From the NCBI RefSeq assembly GCF_051014685.1, contig NC_135051.1:16015557-16079556 (forward strand): a stretch of DNA of 64,000 nucleotides, given 5' to 3'. This DNA comes from Ptiloglossa arizonensis (taxonomy: Eukaryota > Arthropoda > Insecta > Hymenoptera > Colletidae). The notes under the pieces were generated by a model, which was not told the DNA's origin, ran no database searches, and saw only the letters and a list, made by a program, of their open reading frames with translations. Position 1 is the first letter of the stretch. Each line of letters opens with the position of its first letter. Shown piece after piece: positions 40,701 through 52,200 of this stretch. Both the position numbers and the translations under genes were made by a program.

Positions 40701-43700
40701 CTGTAAATAAGTAGGTTTAGTCGATTTGTACGGTTGTTTTGAATAATAAATGTATTAAAATATAATTTATCTAAATTAAATTGTATTTTGAGTTTAGTGT
40801 ATCAGTAACGCGTCTAGTTTAACGTATTTAATGTTCAATTAAAAAAATAATCGTCGCTAAGATTTCGTTCGTGAATGATATATTTCTTATAATTTTAACA
40901 GTTGAACTGTACTTATAACTTTAACAGTTAAACTGTACTTATAACTTTAACAGTTAAACTGTACTTATAACTGTAACAGTTAAACTGCACTTGTAACTTT
41001 AACAGTTAAACTTTCTTGTAACTTTAACAGTTAAACTTTCTTATAACTTTAACAGTTAAACTGTACTTGTAACTTTAACAGTTAAACTGTACTCATAACT
41101 TTAACAGTTAAACTGTACTTATAACTTTAACAGTTAAACTGTACTTATAACTTTAACAGTTAAACTGTACTTATAACTTTAACAGTTAAACTGTACTTAT
41201 AACTTTAACAGTTAAATTTTTTTACAACTTTAACAGTTAAACTGTACTTATAACTTTAACAGTTAAACTTTCTTATAACTTTAACAGTTAAACTTTCTTA
41301 TAACTTTAACAGTTAAACTGTACTTGTAACTTTAACAGTTAAACTGTACTTATAACTTTAACAGTTAAACTTTCTTATAACTTTAATAGTTAAACTTTCT
41401 TATAACTTTAACAGTTAAACTGTACTTATAACTTTAACAGTTAAAATTTCCTATAACTTTAACAGTTATACTGTTGTTTTTTTTAAAGGATAAAATCGAG
41501 ACCACCTTCTTAAATTTAAAATTGGAATCTCAGTACGAGGTAAGCATTGTTGCTGACTCGTTAGGAGGTACAAGTTTGTCCACATCGATTATCAAAAATC
41601 TCATCGTTGAACACGCAAGTATATAACTTTAATGTAACGCATTATTATTTTAACGAAGTCGATTAATTTGAATTGAAAAATGACAAATTTGCCTTTCACG
41701 TATGTTCCCGACAAATAGACACGTAACAGTAAAATTTTAATTGTTCAATTTAAAATCGAGTCCCGAGACCATTGTGCAAGTGCAAAGTAAAATTTGTTAT
41801 TAGATACATCTCGTCATTAAATGTCTCTCATCCCATTAAGCATTTATTCTTACTTTTAGTTTAGTAATATATTTGATACCGCATTACAGGTATATCGTAT
41901 CCAAAATTAGTTACCGATAATAATAAATCGAATTTTCCGAAAATACTAAAAACAACTGATAAATGTACAGGAATATTGTACTAAGTAAGACCAACGTTAT
42001 CGTATGAAATTTTAACGTGAAAATTATTTTCGTAGGCAACATATATATATGTACATTTTTAGATGAATTTAATATACGTGATTATAATTACGATCTATAA
42101 TAATGATAATAACGAATACCTGTATTCGGAATCAATTATGATTTTACACTATTTTGGCTGCAGACATAAACAAATTCAACAGTGAATATATCATTGGAAT
42201 AAATATATCTATCATAATTGTGATACTGGTCGCGGTGATTTATTTTCAATACTACAAACAAAGAAACAAGCACTTTGGCGTGGAATGTGCACATTTCGAG
42301 GTGAGCGTACTGAAATCTACAACACAACTTGTGACAAACATTTCTTGTAATATTGAAAAAAAGATTAACTGCATGCATTAATTTTAATTTGCAGTGATAA
42401 AAAAAAAAAACTAGAAATTATTATCCACTTGTGTAAAATACTACATTCGCAAATAATACCTTAAAACTTTGTTATTTTGTGATTTAAGGGAAGGTTTCGG
42501 TCTAGAGCTTTCAAAAAATCGTTTCTGTCGAAATTTTCATTTCTTTGGTGTTTGAAGAATGTGTAATTAAAAGGAAATTTAAAAATTCTAAAAATTATCA
42601 AAATCATAGATTGGCTTACATATAAACGTCACATGGATTCAATATTGGTTCATATTAGATGCACATTGACACAAAACAGATTTTACTACAATAACGAATA
42701 TTTTATCGTTGTATAGATCAATCAACCAACTCACCCCAAACAACGAAGAATAACTTTGTGTTCTCGTCTTGTTTGTAACTAGATTCTTGTATCACTTCGA
42801 ACACAGATTTTGCATTACAATAAAAATTCTTCAGCATTGCACAATACGTGACGTTTGTTAATCCGTGGCAAATATTCATCGAGAAACAAAATAAATTAGA
42901 CATCTTTCTATGCATTAAAAAAAACCATTCTCTGACCTCTCGGACCGAAACCTCCCCTTGAGAGAAAAAGAAATACGAATATAAAAATCGTCTTAAAATG
43001 AATAATCTCTTTAAAATGATTCTGCAGACACTCGATCCAATGGATTCGCTCATAGAAACTACCGCAAAATTACCCTTCAAAGATTACAAGACTGAAATGA
43101 ACAATATCTCGTTGATACACGATAAATTCGAGCTGTCCCCAAAGCTGTTGAAACTCGAAGGTGTTCTTGGTAGCGGTGCTTATGGTATTGTAAGACTAGG
43201 CTCGTTGGAAGACGAATACGGTAACGTGACCGAAGTCGCGGTTAAAATGCCCAAAGGTGAAACGTATGATCTATTTCGTAATAGATAAGTAGTCTAACGC
43301 TTTGAAAATATTTTCGAGAAGCTACAACCACGACACTGTCTCTGCTTCATCTTGTATTCATGGTACTTGTCATTTTAAATGTTGCGTCACAGAGAACCCA
43401 AGCGCGGAGGATATACAAAATCTTCGCAAAGAAATACTGATCATGAAGTACGCTGGTCAGCATCCAAACATAGTATCGTTGATCGGTTGTTGCGTTTTGT
43501 ACAACGAGCCAGTGCTGGTTGTGGAATATTGTAGCAAAGGGGACTTACAAACCTACTTGAGGAGAGTGAGTGATACAACGTAACGTGTTTGGAAATGTTT
43601 CGGTTGCAAACGTCCAGTAACGATAGTAAATTTAACTCTGCGCAATCCGTGAAACAAATTTTCACAGTTACCGATTGCTCGACTCGTTAACACGAATTAG

Positions 43701-46700
43701 ACGAGTTAAGAACGAAACATCGACAGAATTTTGAGCCTCGAGGACACTATTTTTTTTCGCTCTTTAGAACGTACACTTTCTATCTACTCTTTAGAACCAG
43801 ATCGATGTAGTAACTGGGACGATTTGTTCACGGTTTGTACGAGAATCGTTGAAAAATTGTTGTCAATAGCTGTAAAACGCGATCAATTTTCAGATCTGGC
43901 AAAATATGGTAAACATTGCTTTCAATCACAAAGTAAGGTTCATATACGAGGCAGATACGGTCACTAACAATGGCATACAATATCTTTCGCACACATTCGG
44001 TATTTACCATTTGCCAATCAATACGTAATTTACATAATTTACATTATTTGAAACGACGAGCCGATCGACACTCGCCTGGATACATTTTTGTTTTCTTCTC
44101 GTGTTAAATAGGTGGAAAGGAACAAAGTGATCAAATCATTCATATAATTACGAACCGTTTATACGATATTCAACAAGGTAATTAATATTTACATATGAAC
44201 CTCTCGTGTAAGACAAAGATTAAACAGTGTTTATAACGTTAACTTTATCTGCTTTTTATTGCATGGAATTGATCAGCTTTCCTTCTGAGAGGTTCTATAT
44301 TACATTTATATATATATATATATGTATACATATATGTGTAGTATATACCAGCATCGTTTAATGAAAAGTTATGTTTCTGTGCAATTCATTATAACGAAGT
44401 AAAAAAGGAAAACAGATTTTCGATTCTAAATATCTTATTATTATTTCATTTCTTGTGACAGATCTCAATCGTTTAATTTCTTTAGGAAATTTATAGTTTT
44501 ATGTATCGTCACAGTACAGGTGAGTGAACTGCTAACAATATTTAACACGTTTACGTTTTCGTCTGATTTTTTACACCTTAAGTTCCCATTAAGTTGGTCT
44601 CCTATAGTTTACAATACTAAAAGAAAACGTAGCTCAGTGAATTTTTTCCTCGAACACTAGTGACAATAGTTTTTTCAAACATTGCAAACTTATTCACATA
44701 TATTTCAAGATAACACACTTTTCTTTTACAAAGTGACTTGATGAACAATTTCAAGAGGGAACGTACGTTAATATGCGAAGTAGAGCTCTACGTAAAATGG
44801 AAGTTTAAACTCGTATAAATAAAAGACAAATCACAAAAGTGATTTATGAAATATACCAGAATTGTTTCTTTAATTTTGGAAATAAAATATATCTTAAATA
44901 AAGTCAAAAATATTGGGAATTTTTTAAACGTGACACTTTAAAGGGAAGTGAACTTTTTAGAAAAAAATGTTTTTGTTCGTTAAAGGAAACCTTGTGAAAC
45001 AGATTCTTGTTTTTCCTAACACTATTTATGATTGCCATCAATAATGGTTCTCTCGTAAATTCACTTTCAATAATAGAAAGAATGTAACATAATCGTTCAA
45101 ATCATGAATATCTGTCACTTCTGTTTGTAATCGTAGTATTTTTTCCTTTATAGATGTAGCACAATGTACAGAAATTGTTACAGCGATCGATTTACTGAAT
45201 TATATAAGACAAATTGCTACCGGAATGGTAAAGTATACATTAATTTCAAATTTAATACACAGAGTGTGGCATTTAACATTATCAATTGCACAAAATTTCC
45301 TATAGCATTATGATCTTTAAAATGACGAGCATAAAAATTTAACGATACCTGCAATTTATTGAAATATTTCTTCAGAAAGACGACACTCGATTATACAATT
45401 TCGTGCTAAATTAATTTTTCCTATTGTCAAAATAGAATATACAAAGATTTTTGAGTCGATGATGTTGAATGCTCCATTCTTTGTTTAAAATGCAATTTTT
45501 CCTCATTTCAATTCATGAAAATTTTTAATCATTCTAACATCGATCATTGCAAACGTCCAATTTATCAAAACCAAGAATTTAAAACAAAACTAACCGTATT
45601 TAACAGATTTTCTTTTGCGTTATTATTATCTAGAAAGAAACCCCCTCAGAGATTATATTTATCGATCATTTTAAAATACGAGTATGCACGCGCGTGTGTA
45701 TTTATATATCTTTTGTTATAGTTTTTTTTCCTAACGAACAAAATATCTATCTAATTAAGCACCAGGTGCTGCGTTAATTATTTAATCGTCCACTGTCTTG
45801 TTCCATTACTTAACCATCCATTGTCTCGTTCCATTCTTTAATCATCTTGAGCATCTAATTTGTTATTAACGTTTGAAAACGGTTTACAGGAATTTCTGTC
45901 CTCGAGTCGAATAATCCATCGCGATCTAGCAGCCCGTAACATATTAATATGTGCAGACGGAATAGTAAAAATTTCCGACTTTGGGCTCAGTCGTGACGTT
46001 TACCAAGAGAATATGTACAGAAAAGAAGGAAACGGAAAGTTACCTTTAAAATGGATGGCAATCGAAGCATTGACCCATCAACTTTACACAACCCATAGCG
46101 ACGTGTAAGTTATTTGATAGTAACAAAATTGTTACAATTATTAAATGCATTCCTAATAACGGTGAACCATTACGTTTGTTGGTGTTGCGAATGAACGAAT
46201 TTTCGTAACGTATATGATTTTCCCTCCAGATGGTCATTTGGTATTTTACTGTGGGAAATTGTTACAATGGGCGCTGTCCCGTATCCTGGGATTTCCACTG
46301 ATGCAATTCTGAAGCTTTTGAAATCCGGTTACAGAATGGAACGTCCGTTAAACTGTGGAGTAGAGCTGTACGTAAAATGAAAGTTCGAACAAGTAAAAAT
46401 AAGAGACAGATCACAGAAACGATTTATTAAATAATACCTCGATTGTTTCCTCAACTTTGGAAATAAAATTCCCAACAGGTTGATCAGTTATCGATTCACC
46501 AAATGATAGAAGTAACCGTAAACTTATAATAATCGATCGAACGTACAATAACCGTGATAAAATTATCGAATGTCTTTCGTATCACAATTTATTCGTAATT
46601 TACATTACAATAATCGATAATCTCGTTGATTTAAAAGCGATACTCGGAAGTGATATTTTCTTCGATCGACACACATCGGTGAACGTGTTAAAAGACGTTG

Positions 46701-46959
46701 AATCTGATTTCTCGTCCTTTTGGAAGTAATTCAATTTTATTCGATAGTGATCGCCGAATAATCAATGAATCGTAACACTGTTCGTTGCAGGTACGATATA
46801 ATGCTCTCTTGCTGGAACATACGGCCCCATAGTAGACCCACGTTTACACAATTAAAAGAAAAGGTGGATAAATTGCTCTCCTGTTACTCGGAGACTAAGT
46901 ACTTGAACATGAACGAGATTCTGTACAACGATCAAGATCAGTATCGTTTGGTCGATTAA
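28793..46959 (+). CDS. tor: Torso-type receptor tyrosine kinase
   Basis: Exons I can join in phase are: 28793-28897 (signal peptide), 34644-34689, 36686-36813, 37384-37510, 38937-39044, 39911-39978, 40154-40316, 40484-40644, 41489-41618, 42164-42300 (membrane span) and 43028-43256, 43393-43565, [insert unresolved], 44112-44177, 45154-45227, 45890-46104, 46230-46367, 46791-46959. This gives about 745 residues plus the insert. The ectodomain has fibronectin-III modules (clearest in the 40484 and 41489 exons, APEKVEGLQ and YVSWNKP). The kinase shows [35 protein letters not shown] and HSDVWSFG, all intact. The chosen start precedes a hydrophobic leader; an in-frame frame extends upstream to 28541. 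FN3 ectodomain, split kinase and a [15 protein letters not shown] activation loop point to Torso, the Trunk/PTTH receptor acting through Ras-MAPK in terminal patterning and moulting. Other FN3 receptor kinases are less likely. Confidence 0.75.
30685..31203. mobile_element. Non-autonomous element with long imperfect inverted repeats
   Basis: The left arm (about 30685-30780) and the right arm (about 31104-31203) are imperfect inverted copies of nearly 100 bp. The outer ends read CACTATAGTACTTAGG on the left and TACTGTAGTATTTAGG on the right (opposite strand); both continue to ATTGGGAGGT and on to GGTCACGG/AGCTACC. There is no coding sequence inside. A second perfect 19-bp inverted repeat (30819-30837 with 30901-30919) is nested within. 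It is consistent with a foldback-type MITE inserted in intron 1 of the receptor gene. I could not fix the target duplication. Confidence 0.65.
31455..31660. repeat. 206-bp repeat, copy 1 (direct pair)
   Basis: The sequence begins GTTGTATTTCTAGAAAGATT and ends CTTTCTCCAGTCTCTTA. It recurs in the same orientation at 32311-32517, at roughly 92-95 percent identity by eye, with abrupt loss of similarity on both sides. Inside is the small hairpin GGGTCTTTTTCGACCC. It lies in intron 1 of the receptor gene. It could be a dispersed mobile sequence or a local duplication. Confidence 0.85.
32311..32517. repeat. 206-bp repeat, copy 2 (direct pair)
   Basis: This is the second copy of the repeat at 31455-31660, same orientation, 856 bp downstream. 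Differences are scattered single bases (for example ATTAAATACG against CATTGGGCACG), so the copies are not brand new. Confidence 0.85.
33511..34036. repeat. Overlapping tandem duplications (about 105 and 186 bp periods)
   Basis: A first duplication places a block containing CTGAATCCTGAAATCTTGAT at about 33511-33613 and 33617-33716. A second, with a 186-bp period, places the block starting GGTTGCATACTTTTTTATAT at 33687-33849 and 33873-34035; its first 28 bases also occur at about 33579. Because 186 is a multiple of three, the duplicated block produces a 142-codon internally repeated open frame (33688-34116). I regard that frame as a by-product. It lies in intron 1 of the receptor gene. Confidence 0.9.
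37758..38772. repeat. Satellite-like array of 151/112-bp units with hairpin
   Basis: Eight unit starts (motif CTGGAAATTAGATGG and variants) lie at 37758, 37909, 38021, 38172, 38284, 38435, 38586 and 38737. The spacing is 151, 112, 151, 112, 151, 151 and 151 bp. The 112-bp form lacks a 39-bp module containing CAAACAATCCAAATTGACC. Each unit carries the perfect hairpin GTCTACG-TATAT-CGTAGAC (one has a single change). The array fills the intron between the exons at 37384 and 38937 of the receptor gene. Confidence 0.95.
40905..41475. repeat. About 25-26-bp tandem repeat with palindromic core
   Basis: About 22 copies of AACTTTAACAGTTAAACTGTACTTAT, some one base shorter with CTTTCTTAT, occupy most of the intron between the two fibronectin-type exons at 40484-40644 and 41489-41618. 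The core TTTAAC-A-GTTAAA is a perfect inverted repeat and contains CAGTTA, the reverse of a Myb-type TAACTG site. Confidence 0.95.
44757..44888 (+). pseudogene. Decayed duplicate of part of a receptor-kinase exon and intron
   Basis: The stretch ACGTTAATATGCGAAGTAGA, then GCTCTACGTAAAATGG and on to TTTTGGAAATAAAAT, matches 46338-46470, which covers the 3' end of the kinase exon 46230-46367 plus the first 100 bp of its intron. Similarity by eye is about 75-80 percent. The donor GT of the functional exon (CTGTACGT) reads CTCTACGT here, so the copy cannot be spliced the same way. It lies in the intron between 44177 and 45154 and is read as a non-functional fragment. Confidence 0.7.
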
Positions 46960-49232
46960 CGATACACGCGAAGTAACAACGCAAGTGTAAACGATACATA
47001 CGTAAGAAACAGGGAAAATGGCGTTTCGCGGGAGCGTGCCACGAATATTGTACCATGTGCAAAATCGTTTATTTTCTAATTGTACGTACAATAATCTGTG
47101 GTATAACTTCTTTCATATACATATGTGTATATACAATATCTTAATCTCGACCTTAAGAACTCAAGCGCAAATACATAAAAATAACTAAGGCTTCTCCCAT
47201 ATTTGTTCATGGTTACTCGACTGGCGGTAACAATATTACACACGGTACACTGAAACCATGCCCAATTGATTTCTTTCATATTTTGTTCTCACTTGCTCGA
47301 TGACGAAGAATATGTTCACTTTGTCCGATTGAACGCTCGGCTTGTTCTGTTCTCTAATTAATTCGATCGACGAATCGAGCGTACGCGAGCGAACGAGGGG
47401 TTACGTTCACGTGAACCCCCTGTGTGACCTATGTCGGAAAATTTACGGACTCTAAGAGGAACTCGGTTTGTCCGCCTTCTATCAGAACTGCAAATATAAA
47501 AAATTTATACGGTGCATTCAACGGGCACGCACGTTGCCATTACGAAAGGAACTATCGTCGTTCTTTCATTGGTGCCGGGAGCGCTCGACTCCTCGATCCG
47601 GAGTAGCAAAAATTGTATTACAATTGTTGGATGGCATGCGAACAGCAACGCAAACGCTTGTAATTGCATCCTAAGGTTCTACGGTTGTTCGATACCGCTG
47701 GCTCAATCGCATCGTTAAAATACTAAAAATTGATATGAAAAAGAGGAACTCCCTACCCATGGAACCTACTCCATTCGATAGATCCTCGTTTTAGTATCAC
47801 CGAGAAGTTTTAGCGCTTTTTTCGGTCTTAAGCGTCAATGAAACGTTCAACAAAAATACACCTACTTAATATATAAACATTTTAAGAAAACGAAAGAGAA
47901 ATAGAAAACATATACACTGTATTGGAAACAACGACTGAATACGTTTAAAGTGTACATTCGATTTTTCCCATTAAGATTATGTTCATCTAATATTTCGTTT
48001 TTTTTCTTCTTCTCTTCTTTACAATCGATTAACTCGTTACCAGGCATCCAATATACACTCGTGATTTCTTAGAAAATTCGTTGGAAAAATGACGCGGCAT
48101 GAAATCACCACGCGAAAAGTAACAGCGAACGGATTTTACATTAGAAAATTTCACAGAACAGAGTGTATTCATATTTTTGTTTGTATTAAATCTAAAGTGT
48201 TTGCTATCGTCGAAAAATTTCTCAATGTGTTTGAACAAAGTGAAAGCATTTTGCAGTACTAAAAAATGCGATTAACCCCTGAGAGTATATTATTAAATCA
48301 AGTATATTATAACGTTTCCATGTAATGATAATGGTAATAAAACATGGGTGACATATGGGACTCTGAATATTTGAAATTTGGACCGTATAGGTACTGTCTT
48401 CGTTTATAAGTATTTAAAATACATATAATACATTCTTTAAAAGTCTTCCAAGGAGTACTAATCACACTTAAATACAGCAACAATGCTAAATATTGCACGC
48501 TATTTTTCTGTTCGCCATGAATGTGAATTTCTTAAAACATATTTCTTTTACCATAAAAGTAATTTATGCACGTGTTTCCCATTACACTCTTTTCACAATT
48601 CAAATGCTATCACAGAGAAAATTGTTGCACTACGTTTAAATTTTTGCGTAATAAGTGTCTTATTTTGCTCGCATTTTTAATTTCAACAGGTTGCACAGGT
48701 TTTCAAAGGACACACATTGTTCATTCATGATATTACTTTAACAGATAGATAGGTGTAATCTTTTGTATGGTATAAACAAATTCTTATAACGTAAATTCTC
48801 AATTTTGTAATGAATATGAAAACTTGTATCAGAAGATTTATCAAGTACAAAACAAATCTTTGTTTAGGAAAACTTTAGAATCGACAAGGGAACATTCTTT
48901 CAAGGGATATTTTTCTAGAAAAATTTGTTTAATAATAGACTTTCATTGAATACTATCTTTTGCCACACGCTAACGCCGCTGGAAAGAATGACATTATTTA
49001 CGTAATTATATAATCTGCCTATACAGCATAATAAAGAGTATCGTTATATATATCATAATAATCTTAATATAAATGTAAATTTAACAAAAACATTATTCGA
49101 TTGATAAATTCCTTATTTTAAGGAGCCGAAAATCACAGGCAATGTAGTCTTTATATCGATAGGATTTATCGATAGGAATTTCAGGATTGACATTCTTACT
49201 GCATTTCGTTTTTACTTGCGATGTTACCTATA
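46960..49232. other. Convergent spacer with a GC-rich island
   Basis: The spacer lies between the stop of the receptor kinase gene (+) and the stop of Rme-8 (-). I find no coding gene. A stretch at about 47290-47720 is clearly richer in CG than its surroundings and contains the palindrome GTTCACGTGAAC (47405-47416), with outer GGGG and CCCC flanks. Two TATCGATA motifs (about 49154 and 49168) lie just after the Rme-8 stop. 3' UTRs of both genes must use part of this region, but no clear AATAAA for either could be assigned. Confidence 0.5.
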
Positions 49233-52200
49233 TCAGATACTATCATTCCTATTAATTAAAGTATCTTCTTTCTCAACTGGTGGTGGGCCAGTAGTTAGAG
49301 TGTTACTTGGACCAGCCGTTAAATAACCAGCAGACACCGGCGCTCCAGCTATGCATTACAATTTGTGTGTAAATATTTTATACAAATATATTGTATAACA
49401 CATTATATGTATATCTTACCAGTAAGGTAACCAGTATTGCCAGTAGTAACAAAGAACAGATCGTGCAGCTGATCTTTGTATTCTGCCCAGATAGTTGATT
49501 TTTCCAGTATAGCATTTACTTTTTCTCCTAACAACAAACTTTTAGTCATAGCTTTCAAAGCTTTAACTATTTGAGCTTTGGTTGATGCAGGAATTTCAAT
49601 AACATCTAATCGTTCATCTAATATATTTAACAGATAAGGTACCATTTCAGCATCCAAAGCCTAAATGATAAGGTATAAAATGAAAACAATGTATTTTTTT
49701 ATTTAATACAATAAACTCTTGATTATCCGAAGGGACTCGGGAAGTAAATTATCCGAATAATCGAATGTCCGATTATTCCAAAAAAAAAAGAAAAAAAAAA
49801 ATGATTAACATTCTTATACTCTCAGATAATCAGTAAACTAGATATGTAAAATGTAATATTTAGAATTTAATACTAATTTTTGTATTTAAATAAAAAATCT
49901 TTAGAAACATTACAAGTTCAACTCGCCTGTTTTATAAGTCTATCTTCATTAGTCGAAAATAGCCTATTTAACGTCTCGCACGCTATTGCTATCATATCGC
50001 GTCTAGATTGCATAGCATGTTTCAATGGGCTTATACATTCCGTTTGACAAATCGATGATATACAAGTCTGAAAGATGTAATTAAGTAGTTTGCATCAATA
50101 TTAATGAATTTGGTCTGATATTCAATACAAAGGATGTTAACAAACTTACTTCGCTCGCTGCTAGTTCATTAAGTATTAATAACGCAGTTTTATACACAAG
50201 TGGTTGATTATTTTGCATTGCCATTTGTCGACACAATCTAGGAATGTGGCCTAATGATGGAACTTGGTCTGCTAAACTTGGTTGTGCTTGGAGTAGAGAT
50301 ACTAATGCTTGAGTCGTTAATTCCAACATATCAGGCTATTTATACAAATATTATAAAATAAGATGTTAATTTGTAAAATATTAAATATTACCAAGAAATG
50401 GACAGATTTTCTATTTATGGCAGATTAAAGATCGATTTTACACTTACATCAGTTTTTTCTTTGGACATAAGTGTTAACGTTGTATCCATAAGTTCGCTTA
50501 AAAATTCTTTAGGTTTTCTAAGACCCCATGCAGGGCTGGCTATAAACAATCTCAAATATACACCTCCCACTACAGGCTCATTTGTTGCAATATCAATATT
50601 ATTTTGTGTATCAGGTAGTTTTAATATTGCATTAGGATTTCTCCTTTGCAATGCATAATATCTAGAAGAAATTGTGTATTGTTATAACGCAATTAAATGT
50701 TTAGAAAATTATTGGTACTTTAAAACAACGTTCACGTACTCTTCTTTTAATTCAGCCACAATTCTAGAAGCTTTGATTTTGGCATTGTCATCCCAAATCA
50801 ACTCAGGATTTTCATGTTTTGTTTCAAACATATGCACGCATTGTTTAGGAGCATCTCTAATCGCTTCACTAAATAATTTAGGTAAAAATTTAGATAAGTC
50901 AAGTTTTACTTTCGGTCCAGCCAACTTGTCAGATGACATTTTGCCAAGCATTTCTGCGGCTGTTTCGCGTATTTGAGTATTACTTGAATTGCAGAATAGA
51001 TCAAGGACATACACAACAGCTCCTAAAAATTTATATCAATTTTATTTTTAGAAGATAATATAGAGTAAGTATGTGATGCAAAACTTATATTCATTTACCT
51101 TTAGCCAGTGCATCTTTTACGATTTTTGTAGAGCTCATTAGAGCATATAAGGTTTCCAGTATAAGAAGCTGACATTCCTTTAATGTATTTAAAGCTAATA
51201 ACAAATGCACTATAACTTCATTTGCTGCAATATCATCCACACATTCTTGATTCTTTGTAACATTGTTAATTACTTCAAGTGCGTTTTTTTGAATCAATTT
51301 GAAATTATTGCAACTTAAAAGTCCAAATAATAATCTGAAATGTCCTATACACTGTAATTCTATTCCTGGATTATTTTTAATCACATTTCTTAAAGCTTCT
51401 AGACACATAGCAATATGTTCTAGTTTTTCTTGATCTTTCTTAACTAATGCTACATTTCTCACTGATGTCAGGTATTCCCATGATCCAGATAAATAGTCGA
51501 GTAAGTTGATTGTAAAACTTTTAGGATTCTGTAAAATGTTAATTTTTTATGCATAAATATCGTTTTTTTTTTTTTTAATAAGATATGCATTTTAATATAA
51601 TGGTTTCTCGCGATAACGCAAATACATTACCTCTATCGGAAATCCCGGTTGTTCGTTATATACTTTTACAAATATCTCTCCAATAATAAGTTCATTAGCA
51701 TGAACGCTATATTTAAAATCGCTAAAATCGTGCTCGAAACTGTCACTGCCATTTAATCTTTCTTGTCGTTTAGCCTCCAAATATTCATTTAATTCTACTC
51801 TTGTTCCATTATCCCAAATTAAATATGGATTTGAGCAATTCGAGTTTAGAATTTTTAATATTTCCTCTGGTTTATTCTTTGCAAGTTGACGCGCAAGATA
51901 AGGCGTTAACAAACTTTCTAAAGCTGCAACTGTGACAGGATTGATGGGCGTTTCGTTTTCTTCCGACGTGTAACCACCTAATCTAACACAAGCTCGAACG
52001 GCTAATTTAGCTAAATTATTTGCCACTTCTTGACGATTTTCATCTTGGTTTCTTTCAACACCACCTTCTTCTAATGTATAATCATAATTAAACATAAATA
52101 GCAATAAATGCCACAAAGCACCAGATTGTAACAATTGCATTTGCAACACACTATCAGTAGCAAGAGAAGAAATACATTCTGTGGCCACTGAACATAATTT

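Noticed and set aside
41615..41620. GC donor (GCAAGT) at the end of the second half of an FN3 domain in the receptor gene
   Set aside because: Using it gives the wrong phase for the membrane-span exon at 42164; the GT four bases later (AA|GTATAT) restores the frame.
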